From Proales similis (Eukaryota > Rotifera > Eurotatoria > Ploima > Proalidae), in the NCBI GenBank assembly GCA_019059635.1, contig JAGVRJ010000004.1, positions 62,001-126,000 on the forward strand: a stretch of DNA of 64,000 nt. Direction: 5' to 3'. A program made the translations under genes and the position numbers. Of the stretch, positions 11,233 to 22,017 are shown piece after piece. The notes under the pieces are model-generated. The model was not told the origin of the DNA and did not search any database. It worked only from the letters and a program-made list of their open reading frames with translations. Numbering within the stretch: the stretch's first letter is position 1; each line of letters opens with the position of its first letter.

Positions 11233-14200
11233 ATGGCTTCTCCAGAGCTCTATTTCTATGACCAGTTTGAGCCGCGCAGGACGCAATTGCGGCGTCCCCG
11301 GAGACTCGATGGCCAAAAACTCAGCACCACAGTGATGATTAAAAAGCTTGGTACCAAGTTTGCCAGTCTAAGTGACTGGCTAAGCTCAGCAATGGAAGAG
11401 GATGAAGAAGTTCCGATTGCCACTCGGATAAAACAGCTGACGGCCACTCAACTACGACAAAGCAACTCTGCTTCAGCCAGCAATAGAGTTCAGGCCCTAT
11501 TGTATGCTGACACCCGCTTGCAGGCCGTTAACTATTTTACGGAAGATTTAATCGTTGAGCTTGACGAGCAGCTAGAAAAATTCTACCAAGCGGGCGTTCG
11601 ACCAATTTTAACTGTTCCAGTTGTTTATGATTTGCATTCTGACTGGTCCGATTTGACAAATGATTGCTTCTACCGCAAGCCTAAATGGCAAACAAAATCA
11701 GGAAAAGACACGTTCATGACCGCAACAAGTGAGCTGAGTACAAAAAAAGAATCAAACGAGTCACGCATGGAGACAGGAGAAGGCCGCAACTCAAGGCGTC
11801 GCAGCAGCATGTCTCGTAAATCGGTCCAGCTTAAGCAACCGTTTACACAATCTAAATTGAGTTCGATCGCAGAGGGCACTAAAACAGTAGAAAGTCGCAG
11901 TCAATTATCGCGGCGGCAATCAACTCTTCCCAAGAGTCGCCTGGTGGTTCGCGAAGGTGGCCTTAGTCTACCGGCCTCGCTTCTAAATTACCAACTCTCT
12001 AGCAACGTTTATCGTGAAAATGGCTGGACTGTGATGGAGCGGAGTATTGAAGATCAAATCGTTTTGTCTCAAAAAAAGATCGCCGATTTACTGAAAAAGA
12101 GTCTCGAGAGCATGTAAGCATAATAGTACGACAAATTGAATCATTTTCATTTAACTCGCTGCATTTCGGTCAGAGAGCGAGTGAGAAAAGCTTGTGAAGC
12201 TCAAGGTCTGCAAGAAAGTTGCAAACTCAAGTTTTATGGAGAACATCGACGAGAGCAACTTGAAAAATATAAACAACTCAACTTAAGTAAGCAGATTAAA
12301 GGTCAATAATATAGAGAATTGAATTTTAACGATAAGTGATCAAGGGCCTCGCAAGTCAGAGTTTGCTCTGAGTATCATTCGGAATGAGGTGCCCAAGTGC
12401 CTTGACTTGGATCGTATTATGGAAGAAATATCAAATCCTTTGCTTGGATTCAAATCCAGCCACCCGGCCAGAATTGGTTCGCCCCGTGCGGCTTATCTTA
12501 TGTTTTCCAATTCACTAGACGACCGCCTACTGCCTGAAATGAACGGCCTTCGGCCTAAGAGCGGCCTTCCGTCTCTCTCACCAAGTGCAACCAAACCACC
12601 CTCTCTCCTTAGTGTTCAAATCAACGACGGCACTCTCAGTGTCTACTACCCCAACGGTGAACTGGCGCTTTTATCAGCGCATGTATTCGGATACAGCCTT
12701 GAGTCTTCTGCTGGAAGTAATAACGCATCTTCAATGGGCTTTAATGCCTCAGAGTCAAGTAGAACAGGAATGACCAGCCTTAATCATACCAACGCTAGCA
12801 ATCCAAACGGTTCGAATGGGTTTTTCGCCCAGCACGTTTGCGGGTCATTTACGACTGTTTTATTCGACCAAAAACGAGTCAAATCTCGAGTGGCACCTAT
12901 CAAGCGAATTCTGGATGTTGAGGAACTATTTGCCAAATCACAAACACCCGACATAAAACTCGAATGCAGAGAAAAGCTCGACTCTAACTCAAATATTTTG
13001 GCTCTTGTATCACCATCAGGTCAATGTGTTTGCTTTCGACCTGATGGCACGGTTCGGTAGGTCTTTTTTTTTGTTCGATTGAGATTAAACTTGAATATGT
13101 TTAAAAGATTTGTGTGCAATGAACACGGCGGAACGTTGTGCGATCGCGAAGGCGCCAGCGCATTTCAATGGAAATGGAGCCATATATCGTGGAGTGAGCT
13201 CCAAAGAATCCAAAAAGAGCTTCAACTTGATGTAAGCGAGAATAAGTCTTGTTAATTGATCAACATGAAAACCGAAATCATCGCGGATATTCAAGCTAAA
13301 CCAGCATATTCGCCTTGAATACAATAATCCGAGCGAGATCAAATTGAAGTTCAAGTGCCTTAAAGAAGAATTTGAATTCGAACTCGGCGTCGTCAAAAAG
13401 AACCGGTCCCAGCTAGCCGATCTGGTAAGACAAATTTCAATCGTGGGAGTTTAAGGTGGAGCATGTAATCACTTTGATATATTTTAAGCTAAACAAAACT
13501 CTGAGCGGCATTGTCTTCCAAAGCCGACAAGGCCAGTCCCGGCTCAACATGAATCCGAGACAAATGGCCCAACTCAGACAACAACATCAGCAACAGCAAC
13601 ATTCACACCCGCAAAGAAAGGTAGAACGCCAGTTCCTGCGGTTGAAATTCAGCTCGATGTTTATTTTCTGCCCATAAATAGTCTTCAATGTCAATGCATA
13701 CCAATAGAAATAGCGTGAACGTGCGTCTAGACCGCATGATTGAATCTAAAGTGAGCCATAAGGACGTGCCAGCGATGAAAGAGCTGCTTGTGATTCAGCG
13801 CAAAATCCGCTCAACTATTGAAGACTGGCTGAGCCATTGTCGTAAAATGCTCGACGTTCTCGAACCGAACGTGCACATCTTGTCGTTTGAATCAATTAAT
13901 ATGATCCGGCACGGAAACTCGGGCGACCGCTACGCAGCAAACGTTAATCGATATTTATTAGACAAAAAATTTTCCCGATCAGCCGAACAGCTAAATCGGC
14001 CGTTTACGGACTTCCAGAAAAATTTGAAAAAGCTCACTTCCACTTTGTATAGAGATGGCTTCTCGTCTAGCTCGGTAAACAGTGAACGCCGCTCGAGATC
14101 GGCGCTGATTTGTAAGTAGACTTTCTTGATTGTTTTCGCTAACCAATCGTCAAAACTCCAAAACCATGAAAAAACTAACTTGAACGTGTTGAATCAGGCG

Positions 14201-15671
14201 AGCTTGAGAGCCTTGTTCAAGTGGGAACAGCCTATTTTGAAAAACAAGAGAGTAGGCTTCCACTCGGTGTATTTTGGTTGTGTGCATATGTTCTGCATGC
14301 GATGGCGTGCACACATTTTATTTAAGAGGCACTTGGATTTTTTTTGGAACCTTTTAATAGGTTCAAACTAAATCCTGTTTACGTGTTGTTTGAACCCGAT
14401 TCCAAACCCGAAAATATTTCACCAAAAAGTGACCACTAAACTCATAACTAATAAGGTCGAGATAACGGCAGTCGAAATCAAAAGAAAAATGACCGAAAAG
14501 GAAACAGATCGAATCGAGAGCAGATAATCGAGAAACTGGGAGGACCAATAGTACAAGCGTCGAAGCAATTTTTGGATCTGGCCGAAATAAGCACTACAGC
14601 AAGAAGTGTCAATCAAGGCAAAACAGAGAGGATCTATCCGAGCAATGAACATCTTAGTCTGCTATGTCCGGTGAGTTTACACCAGCGTCTGATTAGTGGC
14701 GTCGAAAGCGATGCCGAGTGCAGATGCAAGAGACATGTTGTGCCTGTCGTTCGTGACGTCGAATTTGATCTATTCTTAAATGTTGCACCGCCTCATCAGT
14801 TGGTCGTATTCGTTGTAATCGATTCACAGTAATATTGAATGTTTATGACCCTTCTAACTTGGGCCAAATTTAACTTCTGTTTTCCTTGTGAAGTGAAAAA
14901 GAGCTCATGACCAACGCTCAGAGCATCGTGGAGCAATTACACCAAGGAGCCAACTTAAACCAGGCGCAACCGTGCAGAAGCACATTTAGACTTAAACAAA
15001 GATTCTTCTTTTACGATATTCGTGGAGCTGCCCAGCATTCCGACCATATAGAACCGCTTTTAGTGCAAAGGCACAACGTTGCCGTGGGCATGATGCTGGT
15101 ATCTGCATAACCTTTTCGCCATTTGTTAATGCTTGCATTTCTAAATGCCAGCTTATTTGGCGCTTCAAGATTTACAAGCAGGCTCGACTCGTGTTTTGTG
15201 ACAACATATTTAACGGTTGGCCGATTAAAGCTCATTCCTGTTGCTATTTTTGTTAATATCGACAATCAATCGCTTAGGCTACGGCTTCGGACGCAACGAT
15301 TTGGAAAAACAACTGCAGCGCTCTAACGACGATGCTGCTCTCGGAAAATACTTGCCTTACAATTTCCGCTTCCAGTAAGAGCGACAATTGATTATTGCCC
15401 TGTCAACATCTCCCATAGAGTTTCATTTCCAAGGCGGTCATTTGGCGAAGCGGGCAGACGAACTGCGTGGGGCGGGCAGATTGGTGCAGTTCAACTGCGC
15501 GAGGAGGAGCCAGTCCGTGACAATTCAATAGAGCGGCTATTGAATGAAGAGCGCAAAGCCAACAATGAGATTGTCATAGAAACGGCCAGCAACTCGCCGG
15601 CATTTACTCCGAATCTGCCTGGCGCTAAGTTGCTCAGAAACAACAAGCCATCTCAGCCGCTTAAAATCTGA
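11233..15671 (+). CDS. ERICH6/FAM194-family protein, many exons
   Basis: Long protein of about 1,000 residues with the C-terminal FAM194 region of vertebrate ERICH6, whose role is not well defined. About 13 exons: exon 1 11233-12113, then 12174 onward, a large exon to about 13058, and others to 15671, with introns near 45-80 nt. FAM194 motifs in order: SVQINDGTLSVYYPNGELAL, SFTTVLFDQKRVKSR, ILALVSPSGQCVCFRPDG, CNEHGGTLCDREG, WKWSHISW, LSLLCPVSLHQRLISG, IEPLLVQRHNVAVGMML, ARLVFCDNIFNGYGFGRND and KYLPYNFRF. The last exon, reached through a 44-nt intron, adds about 90 residues; without it the protein would stop at 15376-15378. Minus-strand frames over 14419-15265 are shadows. The 5' half (residues about 1-300) is Ser/Arg-rich and not conserved in my view. 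Confidence 0.85.
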
Positions 15672-16854
15672 GACTATTGCATGAATTATTAATAACTCTC
15701 GCTCGACTCTGTCTGCTGCAAATTCTCTGTCCGACCACGACGGTGCCTTCATTAAAATTGAATTTCGACACGAATAAGCCATAAACGAAAAATGCCAGAG
15801 AATTCTATCAGTTTGACCTCACGGGCAATTATAATTGGCAGTGAAGCATTTAAGCGAGGCTAGGGAAAGACGGTAGGGGCAGGAGGCAGCGTGAATTGCA
15901 AAGCAGGCGAATTGTTGTTTTAATTGAAGGCATAAAAGCAATGAAAGCTTGCGTTTAAGTGATGGTGTCCGATCTAGACGGGTTCTATTCGCGAACGCCG
16001 GCCAACTAAAACCGATAAGATAGAGAAGATAGGCATCACGTTTCATCTTTAGTATCATTATTCAATGAGCACTGAAAGCGCTCAATCAAGTATTGTTTGC
16101 GAGGCCCTGATGCCCATCTTAGATTAGGGTCGTGGTAAGTGGGCTGCCCAGTAGTCGGCCAGCCCTCTGTAAACGAATAGAAAAAAAAACAGAACGGCCG
16201 TGCAAATGTAGATTAGTTGATGGCGCTCGGCCGGCGGGAAACGAGCCACACAAACAAAGAATCGAGCACCCGCGTAATTAAGCATCCAGTCGGCCACATT
16301 CAGTCGAATCTATTCACATCCGATTCTGGCCTCCTCTTACAATAGATAATTTATTTCGCTTTGACTTGAGCGCTCTTCTACAAGTCGTGACCGCTTTTTT
16401 GTTTTGGCGCACTTGAATCATTTATTTCGCTTTTTATGCTAATTCGCCAAGCAAACCTCACCAACAACCAGCGCCAACAACTATCACCATCCTTTCTATC
16501 ACTATCATCGACACGGCCAAAACACCAAAACTATCGCCGCCTTCTCTACGCTAGAGCAATCAATCGAGCACTGCAAAAGGCTAGCTTTCATCGTCTATTT
16601 TTTTTTCTTTCTTTCTTTCACTGGGCCGATATTTATGATCTTGTCTCGAGCAGTAATTCATAAGCCAAGCTAAGCCTCGCGTTTGCTCACGCACGCATAC
16701 TCAAATAATTATTTTTGGTTTAATTTAGCTCTCGATTGAGCAGCGAAAGTTTATTTGTGTTCATCCTCGTTGTCTAAATCTAATTTAACTCGATTGACGC
16801 GTTCGTTTGCAGTGCTAAACGCCGAGGGCTCGTGAGGAGTGGACAAGAGCCGAA
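15672..16854. other. Intergenic, 1.2 kb
   Basis: No supported gene. Open frames at 15819-16058 minus and 16436-16663 plus lack similarity. Probably the ERICH6-like 3'UTR and the upstream region of the TPR gene. Confidence 0.5.
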
Positions 16855-17751
16855 ATGGTCGACAGCATAAGACAAGAGATACAAGAGCAAAAGAAGAAGG
16901 TTGAACAGCTTCGGGAAAACTGCGACCAGCCACAAAAACAAAACGAACTAGCCGATGAGCTCAACTATTTGGGCTTTTCCCACCTCAGACTTGGCCAGAC
17001 CCAGCAGTCACTTGACTCATTTAAGGAAACATTCGAGCTGAGAAAGCGGTTGGAAAATCCGGCTGCGATCGCTGACTCGCTCAACAACATCGGTCTGGCT
17101 TATCTGATTCGCGAAGAGTCCGAGGCAGCATTAAAGAACTTTGAAGACGCCCTAAAAATTCGCAAAGCCGTGTTTCGCTACAATCATGTAGACGTGGCTC
17201 AATCGCTAAATAATATCGCCATGGCTCACGGTCAGCTTGGGCATGCAAATGAATATGTTCGATTTGCGTTTGAGTCATTGACTATGGCCAGAGAGCTGAA
17301 TGATGATAAGTCTGTGACGGCGACTGCCCTATTCAATCTTGCTCTTGCGTATGGTCACCTTGGCGAGCCTGATAAGCTCTTGAAATATTCACTTGATTCG
17401 CTGCAGTTATATCAAGAACTAGGAGACGCGTTCTTCATCGCACATTTATACTTGAACATTGCGTTCGCATTCAAAATAATGGAAAACGCCTACAACTACC
17501 TAAAGTACTCACTGAAGGCGCTTAAAGTCGCCGAGCTCTATAAAAATCAGGACATAACCTACGACTCTCTAATCAAGTACATCCAGCTGCATGTGGCCAA
17601 AGCGTATGGACTTAACGGTGACGCTGAAAACATGAACATTTGCCTAACTAGACTTGCTCAAATAGAGCAGGAGTTTGAATCGATTTATGGCACCGAGCTG
17701 ATAAACAATCTGTTTAAGAATTTCGACATTCTAGCGCAAAATCATGATTAA
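16855..17751 (+). CDS. TPR-repeat protein
   Basis: Single-exon 298-residue all-helical protein. At least five tetratricopeptide repeats are visible from about residue 30, for example ELNYLGFSHLRLGQTQQSLD, SLNNIGLAYLIREESEAALK, SLNNIAMAHGQLGHANEY and LFNLALAYGHLGEPDKLLKY. The spacing of about 40 residues resembles kinesin light chain or LGN-type repeats. A short coiled coil (residues 5-25) precedes them. There is no catalytic domain. Function is likely a protein-protein scaffold; a specific partner cannot be named. The start ATG at 16855 is the first in frame. Confidence 0.8.
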   Translation: MVDSIRQEIQEQKKKVEQLRENCDQPQKQNELADELNYLGFSHLRLGQTQQSLDSFKETFELRKRLENPAAIADSLNNIGLAYLIREESEAALKNFEDALKIRKAVFRYNHVDVAQSLNNIAMAHGQLGHANEYVRFAFESLTMARELNDDKSVTATALFNLALAYGHLGEPDKLLKYSLDSLQLYQELGDAFFIAHLYLNIAFAFKIMENAYNYLKYSLKALKVAELYKNQDITYDSLIKYIQLHVAKAYGLNGDAENMNICLTRLAQIEQEFESIYGTELINNLFKNFDILAQNHD

Positions 17752-18363
17752 GCACCAACGCCGTGAGTCAGCTTGTAAATGGTTTCTATTCTCTATGTCT
17801 GTGATTATACAATTTATGATTGTGCACTTTTTGTTTGACCAAAATAAAACGATTATCTCTGATGGCTTGAGAGCCCAGAACCAATTTTGTAATTTACTTT
17901 CCCAAAACGCCTCAATTTTTTAGCCTGCAAGAAGCATTCTTATTTATTGAAAAATGTTTCTTTCCATAATTCTAATTGACGCCTATAAAAAATGAACATA
18001 CTCATTTCTTGTGTAGTACTTGCAGAGGGTTCTAGTCGAGAAAATTTCTTGCTTGATTGGCCATTGGCCACTTAGATATTGAAAAAAGTAGCGATTATAA
18101 GGTGACAACAATTTTTTTGGGACGAAGAGGGCCTCACGCAGCCTCTAAGACCATAGCTAAGCAAACCCTAAAACCTTTTTAATGGATCGATGGTCTCGAT
18201 CTTTCAAAGAAGGTGAAATACTTTGACACATTTCACTTTGACCTGACGAGGACCTGCTTTTTATTTAGCAAAAATAAGACTTGGTAGGCTGAGACATTGC
18301 AATCCGCTAAGAGAAAAAGAAGACCAAGAGACGGTTATTTTTTAGAAGCTAATCTTGTACAGT
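17752..18363. other. Intergenic, about 600 bp
   Basis: AT-rich spacer with an AATAAA-like signal soon after the TPR stop (about 17842). No gene seen. Confidence 0.5.
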
Positions 18364-19538
18364 ATGCTGGCCGCGATCGGTTATCGCAGCAAGAAGGACA
18401 TGCTTTACTTACTTGCGCGCATTTCATTTCCAGTTGCGCTTCTTTTCATAACACTCGGACTAATATTATCGTGGATATCGTTCAGTGTCCCCGACTGGGT
18501 CGACTACCTGGCCATAACAACAAATCAGATAAAATTCGGTCTTTGGAGATCTTGTTCACAATCTATTACCTATTTCAGCTCAGGGTTCGTATGCAACTCC
18601 TGGGCCAACTCTGGCAATGACCTACCAGGTAATTCAAAAGCCAACATTAAATAGGTTCAAAGTTTTAATTCAAATTCTAAACATTTAGACTTTGTTCGCA
18701 CCACGCAGGCGATGATTACCCTGAGTTGCATTTTTTGTACCTTTGCGTTTTTCCTAGGTCTTGCAGCAATATTTCTCAAGTCGGGCTTCTTTAAGATTTT
18801 GCCATTAACTGCCTCTTTATGTGCCCTGATCAGCGGTAAGTGCTTGCAGATTCAGCCCTTTATTGAAAATAAGAGTGATTTTTGTTGAGAAGTTGTCTTC
18901 TTAATTATCGGCATCGGCGTATTCACCGGCGATTTTGATCAATATATTGAAAATATTGGTGGAAGTGCTGGATCTAGAAGATGGGGATTTTGGATAATGG
19001 TTCCTGCTCTTATAGCAATAGCAATTGCTGGTCTTTTGTTTCCCCTAAATTTCTTTTATAAAAACTTCATTGCCACTCGAATATTCGATTTCCCCGATCG
19101 GTAGATTTTTAAAAAATTCTTGCAGCAATGTTTTCTAACTAATTTACAAAACAGGGAAATGAAAGTACCAATAGGAATGCCGGTTCAAGGTCAGGTGAGG
19201 AGAGTTTTTTCCAAAGCCGAGTCTGAAAATGAATATATTCCCAAGCATCATTAAAAGCGACCTATAATCGCTAGAGACACTGACCGTGATAGGGACCGTT
19301 TTCCATCTCAGCAGTTTTTCCAGACACAAGATTTCCCAGAGCCGATACCAACTGGGCAAAGATGTCCGTATCAAGAGACTTCACTAAATAGCGAGATTCG
19401 ATATGACCCTTTAAATGTGGTATGCCACTCGCTTCCTCGTTGTAAGCTTTTTAATCTAACAGTCTTAAGGCTCACCGAATGGGCCCGGAAGTTATCTACG
19501 ACAGGAGAAATGTTCGCCAAGCTGTAACTAAACGATAA
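18364..19538 (+). CDS. Claudin/PMP22-like four-helix membrane protein
   Basis: Six exons (first 18364-18631; stop TAA 19536-19538) joined by short introns. The protein has TM1 near residues 14-36, a first extracellular loop with the claudin-family W-GLW-C-C signature (PDWVDY, then FGLWRSC and a second Cys in FVCNSW), and three further hydrophobic segments: SCIFCTFAFFLGLAAIF, SVVFLIIGIGVF and MVPALIAIAIAGLLFPL. A cytoplasmic tail of about 90 residues follows, rich in Arg/Asp (ARDTDRDRDRF), and ends QAVTKR without a clear PDZ ligand. It probably acts in epithelial junctions or as an accessory membrane subunit. The exon 2/3 junction near 18890 uses a GAG acceptor and is less certain. Confidence 0.78.
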
Positions 19539-19835
19539 CTCATTAGACTGTATTTGAATGAATATTCAACGCTATTTTAAAGGACGATCAATATCTCTGG
19601 TATGGAGCTGAATACTATTAAAAGAAAACTAGCTATAGGCGTTTGGAATGAGATGCTAACTAGCCATCTTGCTCGGATTATCTGAATGGAAGCAAAACTA
19701 AAGAGTTTGGTGTGCCAAAATCCATCTTGATTTTAATTTATTAATCAAAATTGTTTGGCCTTTTCGGAATAAAAATAAACCAATTTCATTAAAGATTTTG
19801 ATTCTCGATATACATTCGCTAGAGGAACTGGCCAA

Positions 19836-21326
19836 CTACTTGTTCATCTTGATTCGTTGCATTTGCTGCTCTAATTCGACGCGCTTTCTCTCTTCTTCTT
19901 TTTTCTTTTCGTAGCGACGTCTGAGGATTTTATACTCATCGGCAGTGGGTAAATTGGGCAAGGTAAGCGAATTCTGTCGCAGATAGTTCATGGAATAGAA
20001 TCGGATATTGCGCTGCAGTTTTTGCTCGTCTTTTTTGCCATTCTCTTGTTCGGCGTTCAATTTCGCTATTTGTCCGCTAAGGAGTTCGATACGCTGAAAC
20101 TGTAAAATGAGCTTTTGCCGTAGTTCTTCTGCCTTTTCCAGCGAATAGGCCATTTCGCCTGAACTAAAATCCGGGTGAAATGTTAAATTAGCCTTTCCTC
20201 CAAGTTTTTCTCAGTTTTACTTTAGCGATTCGGCCATCTTTAGATATGCGGGATACTGACGATGTGTATCGTCGATGATAGTTTTCAAATTCTTAGGCGA
20301 CGAAGGCAAATGAGTAAGGTGAAGACAAGTGAACTGAGAAATTTGCTGCTACCTCGTAAAGACTGAGAAGTGTGGGGCGGTGCATGCTCTCTCTGATTGC
20401 TTTGTACTTTTTGAATATCTGCTCGGCACAAATGGAGCACAATCGCAAATAGAGCTCTTTCGGGTCGGTTTGATTTGTGGGGCGTTTGGATGGCGAAGGT
20501 TTATCCGGAAGGCGAAAGTAAGAATTGACGCTGACCAGACTATCAGAACGGCGCAGTTGAAGATAATCGGCGTTTTCTTCTGAGCTTGCTCTTTTCGAGT
20601 TGGCACTCTCTCTGATCGAATCGGGGTCGCCAATTCTTCCTTGGATTTAATTCGTAAAATGATGCCTGTTTATTGACGAGACTTTTACTCACTGGCTAGG
20701 AAATAAGAAAGAAATCGTGAGCACTTGTGACAAGTGATGGCTCCGCACAGTCGACAATGGTGTTTGCGTTGAATCAAATTGAACCTTTTGGCACAGTTGG
20801 GACACAACTTCACATCTCTATCGTCAATCCAGTTCACCATTGACTTGTGAACGTCTTGAAATTAACATCGAAATTCAGAATCAGGAGTAACTGAATCATT
20901 TTAGAACTGAAAGCACTCACTGTCGCGTTCTGCATCGGTGCTTAACTTGCTCAAGTCGATCGATACTAGTTTATCGAGTAAAATAAGGAGCTTGTTCGTC
21001 TGGACAACGTATCGACCAATGACTTGATCCCGGGCCTTTTTAAACTCGTCTGTGTGATTTCTGATCAGACCTTCTGACTGAGGTAAAATCTCGGCAAATG
21101 TGTCTATTGATCGGTTGTTTCCGAACGGCAGGTCGATTGGAATGATTGAATTCTGTCTGGGCGCGTTCTTGCCCGAGCGCTGATTCAAATGAACAAGCTC
21201 AAAGTGAGCCTGCAGCATTTCGACGCTGGACAAATCCTGTTGGCATTCAGGACAAATGAAGCCCTCGACAATCATTGAAGTGAGAGCTGACGCAGCAGCT
21301 CCTTGACGATTATTGTTGGAGTCCAT
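19836..21326 (-). CDS. RBSN: Rabenosyn-5 (FYVE-type endosomal Rab effector)
   Basis: Effector linking Rab5/Rab4 and PI3P on early endosomes. Five exons on the minus strand. The N-terminus has a C2H2 finger (FICPECQQDL, then HFELVH), as in rabenosyn. DEFKKARDQVIGRYVVQTNK matches the family. The FYVE domain is split over exons: NWIDDRDVKLCPNCAKRF, RKHHCRLCGAITCHKC, then LRLCSICAEQIF. Exon 4 has the rabenosyn-like QYPAYLKMAESL and exon 5 MAYSLEKAEELRQKLILQ. The protein ends at about 435 residues after a charged coiled coil, far shorter than the nearly 800 of human rabenosyn, with no NPF repeats or second Rab-binding region. Small exons beyond 19836 cannot be excluded. Confidence 0.88.
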
Positions 21327-22017
21327 TTGGCACCAACTTGATCGCGTACGCCCGAGCTTAGGCTTGAATAAAAGCGCCTCCTTGCTTAATTTCTTTCTTT
21401 CGTTTTCACTGATTTATGCAGCCTGGCAGGTCAGATGATTAAGATTGAACACAACGTTTCAAATTATGAAGCTAAAACATAAAATTCCTGGCGATTTCAC
21501 TCTGTTACATGTAACAGCCCTTTTAGGATGGGCCCTTTTTGCGGCACTTTCTATTGAATTGAGCCCTTGGCGCGGATAAGAACGGAATCTTCGAAGGGTT
21601 GTTTGACCGGTAGCGAGAAAACACCCTCTCAACGACAAATTCGAAATAAACTCGTCATAATTCCCAAGTTAGTTGAAACGTCGACAAGTGATGGCTTCGA
21701 GTGCTTTTGTCTAAAAACAGTTGGGTTCTAGCGATTAAGCCCTTTTGTTTGATTGATGGCCATTACAGCTTAAGTTAGCAGGGAGCAAAGTTGGCCTGAA
21801 GAATGTGCGCAAGACAAAACGAGTGCAGCACTTTGAAGTTGTCGTCATCACATTTCAAATGAGGGCAGCGAACACGCAGACAAAATTATGCCCGGCTCAT
21901 ATTTTGAACAGCAAATAGTTTCACCAAGCAAGCCGATTGAGCATTTTTCTTTGTTAAAAGCGGACAGCAGCCGATCGTGACTGAATTAAAAATTCATAGT
22001 GTGAACAGTTCGAGGTA
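21327..22017. other. Divergent promoter region (rabenosyn / p115)
   Basis: About 690 bp between two head-to-head vesicle-trafficking genes, so it must carry both start regions. No gene or repeat recognised. Confidence 0.5.

Noticed and set aside
13085-13396. Minus-strand 103-residue frame inside the ERICH6-like gene
   Set aside because: Overlaps two plus exons and the intron between them in the FAM194 reading.
14419-15265. Apparent minus-strand membrane protein with a hydrophobic C-terminus (14419-14652, 15011-15265)
   Set aside because: Minus exons could not be joined in one phase, while plus-strand exons over the same bases give FAM194 motifs in order.
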